This document shows, one piece after another, positions 6,748 to 12,022 of a DNA stretch of 12,022 nt. The DNA is taken from positions 1 through 12,022 of the forward strand of contig JACMLI010000006.1 of NCBI GenBank assembly GCA_014379705.1. The letters are read 5' to 3'. Source of the stretch: Gemmatimonadaceae bacterium. Its GTDB lineage: Bacteria > Gemmatimonadota > Gemmatimonadetes > Gemmatimonadales > Gemmatimonadaceae. The notes under the pieces are model-generated. The model made no database searches, was not told the DNA's origin, and saw nothing but the letters and a program-made list of their open reading frames with translations. A program made the translations under genes and the position numbers. Numbering within the stretch: position 1 is the stretch's first letter; each line of letters begins with the position of its first letter.

Positions 6748-7037
6748 CCGACGCCGAGCTGTGGGGCGCCTGGCGCCTGTGGATGGCCGTGGCAACGGTG
6801 GTGATCCTGATCGCCGCGGTGCTCCTCATCGTCATCTGGCGCACCGCACGGGGCATCCACACCGAAGCCGTGCGCGCACTTCGAGCGGCCGAACGCATTC
6901 GCGAACAGACCATGCCGATCTGGGCCCTGGCGACGACGAACGAGGTCGCCGGGAACATCCTCGACACGGTGCAGCAGCTCGAACAGAAGGGCGGCGCGCT
7001 CGCCGCGGCGCTCGAATCCCACGCGGGAGCCCGCTGA
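6744..7037 (+). CDS. Small single-span membrane protein, type 1 (copy 1)
   Basis: A 97-residue protein with one hydrophobic segment at about 13-32 (Trp at both ends), followed by basic residues (R33, R36) and an amphipathic, probably helical tail (RALRAAERIREQT, then ALATTNEVAGNIL). By the positive-inside rule the tail faces the cytoplasm, where the hydrogenase should be. It resembles the proteins at 7039 and 7682: a Trp before the span, A-R-x-I just after it, then I-x-x-x-T and a T-x-x-V/M-A segment. ATGA overlap with the small-subunit gene, with GGAGGG at 6735-6740 as ribosome binding site. I infer a membrane-anchoring or electron-relay scaffold role, like the hylTp genes I recall from group 1l clusters. 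No cofactor motif is visible. Confidence 0.8.
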   Translation: MTDAELWGAWRLWMAVATVVILIAAVLLIVIWRTARGIHTEAVRALRAAERIREQTMPIWALATTNEVAGNILDTVQQLEQKGGALAAALESHAGAR

Positions 7038-7038
7038 C

Positions 7039-7371
7039 ATGACTGAGCCTACCGCCGACGCGATCTTCAAGGTGTGGGCCATCTCCCTCGGCGTCTTTGT
7101 CGTGGTGCTCGTGGTCGTGGCGATCCTGCTGACGCTCATTCTCCGCGCCGCGCGCGACATTCGTGCTGGCGTCTCGCTCATCTGGAACGTGGGGCAGCGC
7201 ATTGCCAACAACACGATCCAGCTCGCGATGCTGGAAATGACCAACATGGCAGCGAGCCGCATCCTGCAATCGGCGGTTGGCGTGATCGGGGCAACGGCGG
7301 CGGTGCAGGTGCACGCGGCAGACTGTCCCGGGTGTCCCCGCTGTGTCCTTGGTCCCAGGTGGAAGTCATGA
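7039..7371 (+). CDS. Small single-span membrane protein, type 1 (copy 2), with CxxCxxC tail
   Basis: A 110-residue protein with a transmembrane segment at about 13-35, then RAARDI and a predicted helix containing RIANNTIQLAMLEMTNMAA, which lines up with the proteins at 6744 and 7682. It differs from both by a C-terminal extension with three cysteines, DCPGCPRC (Cys96, Cys99, Cys102), and a histidine at 92. With the tail in the cytoplasm this could bind a metal or FeS cluster, or pair with another copy. It starts 1 bp after the preceding stop and its own stop overlaps the next gene (ATGA). Function is unknown; a link between the hydrogenase and the quinone pool is one inference. Confidence 0.8.
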   Translation: MTEPTADAIFKVWAISLGVFVVVLVVVAILLTLILRAARDIRAGVSLIWNVGQRIANNTIQLAMLEMTNMAASRILQSAVGVIGATAAVQVHAADCPGCPRCVLGPRWKS

Positions 7372-7685
7372 GCCCCTTCACGTGGTTGGCCCTGCTCTCC
7401 GTCGTGGCCGTCGCCGCCCTGTTTCTGGCGCTCGCGTTCTTCCTTGTCGCCATCACCAGCCAGCTTGAACAGATTGGGGGCGAGCCCAGGGACTATGGCG
7501 CCAAGGCGAGCTTCCTCTCGAAGATCCGCCTGGGTGTTCGCGCCATCGAGGTCGAGACCAGCAACATCCCCAAGCAGGTGCCGCCACTCAATGCAACCCT
7601 GACTGCGGTGCGCGACGGCCTCGTGGCCATCGACAACAACCTGGGAGGCGTGATTGCCGGCGTGTCTCGGCAGGTGAGTCCATGA
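7368..7685 (+). CDS. Small single-span membrane protein, type 2 (copy 1)
   Basis: A 105-residue protein with a strongly hydrophobic segment at about 5-29, then a polar linker (about 35-50) and a helical tail with the pattern G-V-R-A-I, P-L-N-A-T-L-T-A-V-R-D-G-L-V-A, L-G-G-V. This pattern matches the tail of the protein at 7985 (G-L-E-A-V, T-I-N-G-A-L-V-Q-V-L-A-G-L-Q-A, L-G-R-V), so the two are paralogues distinct from the type 1 family. The ATG at 7368 overlaps the preceding stop (ATGA) and fixes the start, although the frame is open upstream to 7074. No catalytic motif is visible. Likely part of the same membrane assembly. Confidence 0.8.
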   Translation: MSPFTWLALLSVVAVAALFLALAFFLVAITSQLEQIGGEPRDYGAKASFLSKIRLGVRAIEVETSNIPKQVPPLNATLTAVRDGLVAIDNNLGGVIAGVSRQVSP

Positions 7686-7978
7686 GTGAGATCCCGGACG
7701 ACGTCTATACGATCTGGTGGGTTGGCCTCATCGTCACGCTGGTCGTGTTCGTGCCGCTGGCGGTGTACCTGCTGCATCGCACGTTTGTGGCTGCGCGCTC
7801 GATCCAGCGCTACGCGGCGGACGCGCTCACTGCCGCGGCAGGCATTGCGGGGAATACGTCCCACCTGCCCGCTCTCGATGCCACGATTGCCGTCGCGTCC
7901 ACCATGCTGCCGGTGGCCGGCTCGATCGTCGCCCGGCTCGACACGGCCGCCACGGTGCTCGCCCAGCGCGCGGAGTAG
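7682..7978 (+). CDS. Small single-span membrane protein, type 1 (copy 3)
   Basis: A 98-residue protein with a short acidic N-terminus, a WW pair at 12-13, a transmembrane segment at about 14-31, then VAARSIQRYAADAL and a long amphipathic helix (GIAGNTSHLPALDATIAVAS). The Trp, A-R-x-I and I-x-x-x-T positions align with the proteins at 6744 and 7039. There are no cysteines. ATGA overlap with the preceding gene. It probably sits in the membrane beside the other four small proteins; the role is inferred only from position. Confidence 0.8.
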   Translation: MSEIPDDVYTIWWVGLIVTLVVFVPLAVYLLHRTFVAARSIQRYAADALTAAAGIAGNTSHLPALDATIAVASTMLPVAGSIVARLDTAATVLAQRAE

Positions 7979-7984
7979 ACCACC

Positions 7985-8248
7985 ATGCTGCTCATCCTCA
8001 CGCTCGTGACCGTCGCGCTGGTTGTCGTGGCGTTGGCAGGGTACCTCATCGCGATCGCGTGGGCACTCGTCGCGACGCGTCGCAGCGTGTCGGCTATCGC
8101 CGATGGCCTCGAAGCCGTGGCCGGTCATACGCAACCAGTGGCCGAGAAGCTCACGACGATCAACGGCGCGCTCGTGCAGGTCCTCGCGGGGCTCCAGGCT
8201 GCCAACGGTCACCTCGGGCGCGTCGCGTCCGTGTTCAAGCTCGGCTGA
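7985..8248 (+). CDS. Small single-span membrane protein, type 2 (copy 2)
   Basis: An 87-residue protein that begins almost directly with its hydrophobic segment (about 2-30), then basic residues (R32, R33) and an amphipathic tail of about 50 residues. The tail matches the type 2 protein at 7368 over roughly 45 residues but lacks that protein's polar linker. It starts 6 bp after the previous stop and ends 24 bp before the large-subunit ATG. The frame could be mistaken for a signal peptide plus short secreted domain; the paralogy with its neighbour favours a membrane subunit. Confidence 0.77.
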   Translation: MLLILTLVTVALVVVALAGYLIAIAWALVATRRSVSAIADGLEAVAGHTQPVAEKLTTINGALVQVLAGLQAANGHLGRVASVFKLG

Positions 8249-8272
8249 CACGCGCACTGCGCGGAGCCCACC

Positions 8273-10171
8273 ATGTGTTTCAAGAACCTCCCGATTGACT
8301 TCGACGCCCAGGGCAGGGCCTTTCTCAAGGAGGGCGCTGCCAACCCATACTCAACGGCGACCGCGGCGCCGCCCGGTGTTCCGACTCAGCTGACGGCTGA
8401 CAAGGTCGCGGAACTCGTCAAGCGGAACGGACACGTCAAGGACGTCGACTTCGATCCAGTCACGCGCGTCGCAGGGGCGCTGGCGTTCCATACGGTCACC
8501 GACGTGAAAGAGCGCAAGGTGCTCGAGGCGCGTTCGATCGCGACACTCTTCCGTGGCTACGAAGTGATCATGGTGGGCCGAGATCCGCGCGACGCGATCT
8601 TCATCACCAGCCGGGCGTGCGGGGTCTGCGGTGGTGTGCACTCCACGTGTTCTGCACTTGCCATCGAGATGGCGATCGGCTGCCAGCCACCGCCGCTCGG
8701 CGTGCTCATTCGCAACCTGGCGCTCGCGCTGGAGTTCCTCTACGACCATCCACTACACCTGCACCTGCTTGCCGGCCCGGACTACTCGGCGGCGATTGTA
8801 GAGGGGACGAATCCGTCCCTCATCGAGCGCGCGCGTCATACCGAGGCACCACATGCCGCCGTGCACGGCTACCGCACCATGTTTGACCTGATGACGGACC
8901 TCAATCCGTTGAGCGGCGGGTTGTACCTCGAGGCGCTGCACATGACGCGCGTCGCCCGCGAGGCCTACGTATTGATCTGCGGCAAGTACCCGCATCCGCA
9001 GACGATCGTGCCGGGAGGCATGAGCTCGACGATCACGCTGTCAGTGATGAACGAGATGTTCGTGCGCATGAGCCAGTTCTTCGATTATGGCAAGAAGATC
9101 GCCGGGATCTGGGATGACATCACCGAGTTCTTCTACGAGGCCGACCCGAAGTACAAGCTGGTGGGGTCGCGCCGGGCAAACATGATCGACACCGGCATCT
9201 TCGACCATCCGGACGCCTACGACGCGACCTACAAGAACGCAACCGACTGGGGCAACCGTCGCTGGGCGACCCCGGGTGCCATCGTGGACGGCAAGCTGAT
9301 GACCACGGACCTGCACACGATCAACATGGGGCTCGAGGAGTTCGTCGAGCACTCGTACTACGACGAATGGACCGGGGCGGGGCAGACGCAGCATTTTGCC
9401 ACGGACCCCGTGGGGCTGCCCCTGTCCCCGTATCACCCATGGAACAAGGTCACCAAGCCCAAGCCGTCGGGACAGAGCTGGAAGGAGAAGTACACGTGGG
9501 ACACCGCGCCGCGATGGGACCGCCTCGGCATGGAGGCCGGGTGCTATGCACGGATGTGGAACACGGCGGTGGCGAAGAAGCTTCCAGACAATCCGTTCAT
9601 CGAGGCCACCGGCACGTCGCTCAAGATCCGCCTGCCGCGCGGCAAGCTCCCGGAGACGGAGATCGAATGGCACGTCCCTCCGGTGTGGAATGCGTTCGAG
9701 CGCAACCGGTCGCGGGCCTATTGCGTTGGCTACACGGCGATGATCGCGATGAACAACTGGATGGCCGCGATGGAACGCCTCAAGGATGGCGATACGAAGA
9801 CGGCGACGATGTTCGAGATCCCCAAACGCGGAGAGCAGATGGGCGTCGGGTTCTGGGGGGCAGGGCGTGGGTACCTTACCCACCACCTGGTGCTCGACCG
9901 CGGCGCGGTGGCGAACTACCAGATCGTCACGCCATCCACGTGGAACGCGTCGCCCACCGATCGGTGGGGACAGCCAGGGCCGTACGAGGAGGCGGTCATG
10001 AACACGCCGCTGCTCGAGGAGAGTACCGATCCGGCGAAGTTCCGCGGGATCGACATCCTGCGGGCCATCCGCAGCTTCGATCCGTGCATGCCATGCACGA
10101 CCCACATCCAGTCCGAGGCGGGCATGATCACGCGCGAGGTCAATACCTGTGCGTGCGGACTTGACGAGTGA
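8273..10171 (+). CDS. [NiFe]-hydrogenase large (catalytic) subunit
   Basis: The large subunit holds the Ni-Fe(CN)2CO centre that splits H2. The 632-residue product has the L1 motif RACGVCGGVHSTCSALA (Cys116, Cys119, His123) and the L2 motif DPCMPCTTH (Cys605, Cys608, His611), so all four nickel-binding cysteines are present. NYQIVTPSTWNASPTD (549-564) and R532 in GRGYLTHH match the conserved C-terminal half. A 21-residue tail after His611 should be removed by a maturation protease; it contains CAC. The usual R-I/V-E-G-H near the N-terminus reads RVAGAL (Ala67), so the common proton-gate glutamate is missing. There is an N-terminal extension of about 55 residues before DFDPVTRV. GGAG at 8263-8266 is the likely ribosome binding site. 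Subgroup 1l/1h-like is inferred. Confidence 0.97.
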   Translation: MCFKNLPIDFDAQGRAFLKEGAANPYSTATAAPPGVPTQLTADKVAELVKRNGHVKDVDFDPVTRVAGALAFHTVTDVKERKVLEARSIATLFRGYEVIMVGRDPRDAIFITSRACGVCGGVHSTCSALAIEMAIGCQPPPLGVLIRNLALALEFLYDHPLHLHLLAGPDYSAAIVEGTNPSLIERARHTEAPHAAVHGYRTMFDLMTDLNPLSGGLYLEALHMTRVAREAYVLICGKYPHPQTIVPGGMSSTITLSVMNEMFVRMSQFFDYGKKIAGIWDDITEFFYEADPKYKLVGSRRANMIDTGIFDHPDAYDATYKNATDWGNRRWATPGAIVDGKLMTTDLHTINMGLEEFVEHSYYDEWTGAGQTQHFATDPVGLPLSPYHPWNKVTKPKPSGQSWKEKYTWDTAPRWDRLGMEAGCYARMWNTAVAKKLPDNPFIEATGTSLKIRLPRGKLPETEIEWHVPPVWNAFERNRSRAYCVGYTAMIAMNNWMAAMERLKDGDTKTATMFEIPKRGEQMGVGFWGAGRGYLTHHLVLDRGAVANYQIVTPSTWNASPTDRWGQPGPYEEAVMNTPLLEESTDPAKFRGIDILRAIRSFDPCMPCTTHIQSEAGMITREVNTCACGLDE

Positions 10172-10193
10172 TTCCAGGCAGGAAGGCGAGGCG

Positions 10194-10763
10194 ATGCGAG
10201 CCGTGATTGGCGGCGTGGGATATCGCCACCTGCGCGATCACTCCCTGGGCATCGTGATGAGTGATGAGCTCGAGCCCCTCGCCCGGCCTCCTGCGTTCCT
10301 CGTGGAGGATCTTTCCTACAATCCGGTGGCTGTGGGGCAGTGGTTCGCCGACCTGGAACGCGAGGCACCGGTCGGCCGTGTCGTCTTCGTCACCGCCGCG
10401 GCGCGGGAGGATGGCCGGCCCCCGGGTACGATCTGCGCGTACCGGTGGGACCGCATCCTGCCAGAGCCTGACGAGATCCAGCGCGCAGTGACAGACGCCG
10501 TCACCGGCATCATTCTCATCGACAATACGCTCATCGTGCTCGCATGGATGAGCGCACTGCCTCCAGAGGCGATTGTCGTGGAGGTTGAACCGCTCGCGCA
10601 CGAGTGGGGCGATGAAATGAGTCCGGCCGTGGCGGCCGCCTATGTGGAGGTACGCCCCCTCGTGCAGCGACTCGCAACCGACGATGTGGCCGCTCGTGCG
10701 CTTCCGGTGATGCCCCTTGGTGGTGGATGGGTCCCAACGGGCATGTGGAGCACGCGGCAATGA
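10194..10763 (+). CDS. Degenerate homologue of hydrogenase maturation protease (HyaD/HybD fold), probably non-proteolytic
   Basis: A 189-residue protein whose order of motifs follows the HybD-type endopeptidases: IGGVGYRHLRDHSLGI for the first loop, VEDLSYNPVAVGQW, then VVFVTAAAREDGRPPGTICAY for the central strand, and VVEVEPLAHEWGDEMSPAV for the late strand and helix. The three nickel-sensing ligands of the family are replaced: the acidic residue after the first loop is His (RDH for the usual TDE or GDD), the central Asp of xxDA is Thr (VFVTAA), and the His of the third position is not found (the region reads GIILIDNT). It therefore should not cleave like the normal enzyme, and may act as a chaperone or bind a different metal. 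The start at 10194 has AGGAAGG seven bases upstream; an earlier in-frame start at 10149 would overlap the large-subunit gene. The fold call is by eye. Confidence 0.65.
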   Translation: MRAVIGGVGYRHLRDHSLGIVMSDELEPLARPPAFLVEDLSYNPVAVGQWFADLEREAPVGRVVFVTAAAREDGRPPGTICAYRWDRILPEPDEIQRAVTDAVTGIILIDNTLIVLAWMSALPPEAIVVEVEPLAHEWGDEMSPAVAAAYVEVRPLVQRLATDDVAARALPVMPLGGGWVPTGMWSTRQ

Positions 10764-11674
10764 GCGCCCCGGAGCCGATCGCCGAGGCCACAAGCGGTGA
10801 TGTGCTGGCGGACGTTGAGCGACTCATCAACGCGCTGTCATCGCACCCTGATCCCGAGGTAGGGGCCAACACCAAGGCGCTTCTCGATGGCGTCGATGCC
10901 GTGCATCGTGAGGCCCTCACGCACCTGATGGGTGCGATCCAGTCCATGGCGGGAGACGCGTTCGTGAACCGGCTGACCGGCGATCCGGCGATCCGCCTGC
11001 TGCTCATGTCCTACGACCTGCTGGCCGTCGACCGGCGTACCCTGGCGGAAGAGGCCCTCGACTCCGTCCGCGGCCACTTGCACGGCCATGGCATCGACGT
11101 CGAACTGGTCGACGTGCTCGGTGGGGTTGTCTCGGTGAGGCTGCATGGGGCGCCGGCACGTGGCGATGAGGCGCAAGAGGCGGTGGTGAAGGATATCGCG
11201 GCGGCCCTGCATCACGGACTGATTGGCTTCCAGGAGTTGGAGGTGGAGCAGGAGGGCGTGAAGCGCACGGCACCCGAGACGTCGACATTCCTGCCGCGCG
11301 AGAGCCTCCAGCGCGCCCATCGTCCGGTCTACCAACGGGTCTGCCTCGTGGTGGATGTGCCGCTCGGCACGGTGCGTGGAATCGTCATGAGTGACCTCGG
11401 CGTGCTGATCGCGAACGTGGACGGAGAGTTCCACGCGGTGCGCAATGCGTGCGGTGATGGCCCACTCCCGCTCGACTTCAGCACGCTGGAGGGCGGGGAG
11501 CTCCGGTGCAGCTGGCACGGCTGCCGCTACGATATCCGTACCGGGCGGCGACTCGATCGCCCGGATGTGTCTCCCGAGGAGCACCTTCGCGTGCTTCCGG
11601 TGCGCGTGCACGAGGGCGTCATCGAAGTCGTGACTGGCACGACCGCGACTCGCGACGTACCGTCGAACCCATGA
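10760..11674 (+). CDS. NifU-C-like and Rieske-type fusion protein with altered ligands
   Basis: A 304-residue protein in three parts. Residues about 1-100 are a helical region of unknown type. Residues about 100-165 follow the NifU C-terminal (Nfu) pattern (GIDVELVDVLGGVVSVRLHGA), but the CxxC that normally follows is replaced by APARGDEAQE, so FeS scaffolding by this domain is unlikely. Residues about 195-292 follow a Rieske domain: ACGDGPLPL (Cys231, Asp233) and CSWHGCRYDIRTG (Cys250, His253). A normal Rieske has C-x-H and C-x2-H, so here one histidine is an aspartate; Cys255 is an extra nearby cysteine. The start overlaps the preceding stop (ATGA at 10760). Rieske/NifU-type genes occur beside group 1h and 1l hydrogenases as I recall, so electron transfer from the enzyme is the likely role. 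Confidence 0.8.
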   Translation: MSAPEPIAEATSGDVLADVERLINALSSHPDPEVGANTKALLDGVDAVHREALTHLMGAIQSMAGDAFVNRLTGDPAIRLLLMSYDLLAVDRRTLAEEALDSVRGHLHGHGIDVELVDVLGGVVSVRLHGAPARGDEAQEAVVKDIAAALHHGLIGFQELEVEQEGVKRTAPETSTFLPRESLQRAHRPVYQRVCLVVDVPLGTVRGIVMSDLGVLIANVDGEFHAVRNACGDGPLPLDFSTLEGGELRCSWHGCRYDIRTGRRLDRPDVSPEEHLRVLPVRVHEGVIEVVTGTTATRDVPSNP

Positions 11675-12022
11675 CGCGCACGCTGATCGCCGGTTTCGGT
11701 AACGTCCTGCGGGGCGATGACGGGTTCGGGGTGGAGGTCATCCGGCAACTCGCGGCGCGCGGGATTGCGAGCGCCAGCGTCGAGCTCCTCGATGTGGGGA
11801 CCGGTGGCATCCGGCTCGCTCACGCCGTACGACCGCCTGATCGTGGTCGATGCCGTGGTGCGGGGCGGAACTCCGGGCACGGTCTACACGCTGACGATAG
11901 ACGCGGTCGCACCGACGCGTGAGATCGACCTCCACACGGCCATCCCCTCGCGCGCGCTCGAGGTGGCACAGGCCCTCGGGCCGCTGCCGCCGCAACGATT
12001 CCTCGTTGGGTGCGAGCCCGCG
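11671..12022 (+). pseudogene. Hydrogenase maturation protease (HyaD/HupD family), frameshifted and cut by the window edge
   Basis: This enzyme removes the C-terminal tail of the large subunit after nickel insertion. From the ATG at 11671 the frame gives MTRTLIAGFGNVLRGDDGFG and continues to GTGGIRLAH, then loses similarity and stops at 11920-11922. The family continues in the +1 frame from about 11828 (YDRLIVVDAVVRGGTPGT, then IDLHTAIPSR and FLVGCEP) and stays open to the window end. All three nickel-ligand positions are present (acidic residue in RGDDG, Asp in VVDA, His in DLHTA), but in two frames. Compared with the family, about four residues are also missing at the break, which fits an 11-bp deletion better than a single-base error. 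The start overlaps the preceding stop (ATGA). It could be a real lesion or a sequence error. Confidence 0.8.

Noticed and set aside
9041..10105. Minus-strand open frame of 354 codons opposite the large subunit
   Set aside because: Antisense shadow of a certain gene with no motif of its own.
1..12022. tRNA, rRNA, CRISPR array, insertion sequence or prophage signatures
   Set aside because: I saw no tRNA-like or regularly spaced repeats, no transposase motifs and no terminal inverted repeats; the space is filled by hydrogenase-related genes.

Overview
The window is a compact, GC-rich bacterial locus for an uptake-type [NiFe]-hydrogenase, with two divergent gene sets around one regulatory region. 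Almost every base is coding; the largest gap between genes is 157 bp. Base composition and soil/aerobe-type gene content suggest a GC-rich free-living bacterium such as a member of Gemmatimonadota, but nothing here fixes the taxon.

Minus strand, from about 4861 down to base 1: hypC, hypD, hypE, a double-SIS-domain protein, a small glutaredoxin-like protein and the first 333 codons of hypF, which runs off the left edge. Junctions overlap or are nearly touching (TGATG at hypC/hypD and at hypE/SIS), so this reads as one operon. HypC, D, E and F together build and deliver the Fe(CN)2CO part of the active site. hypA and hypB are not in the window.

Centre: a 157-bp divergent intergenic region (4862-5018), then a short HxlR-type winged-helix regulator with four N-terminal cysteines (5019-5384). 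A perfect 9-bp inverted repeat follows directly (5386-5407).

Plus strand, 5458 to the right edge: the hydrogenase small subunit, five small single-span membrane proteins, the large subunit, a protein with the fold pattern of a hydrogenase maturation protease but without its metal ligands, a NifU-C-like/Rieske fusion with altered ligands, and a true maturation protease whose reading frame is broken near 11820. Most junctions are ATGA overlaps, so this is also one operon.

The small subunit has no Tat signal, so the enzyme should stay in the cytoplasm, probably held to the membrane by the five small proteins. Membrane genes between the S and L genes plus a Rieske-type gene resemble what I recall of the high-affinity group 1l (hyl, with hylTp) hydrogenases and, more distantly, group 1h. 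That subgroup call is inference. The most notable points are the interleaved paralogous membrane genes, the Glu-to-Ala change at the usual proton-gate position of the large subunit, a fourth cysteine at the medial FeS cluster, and the pairing of a degenerate protease with a frameshifted one.
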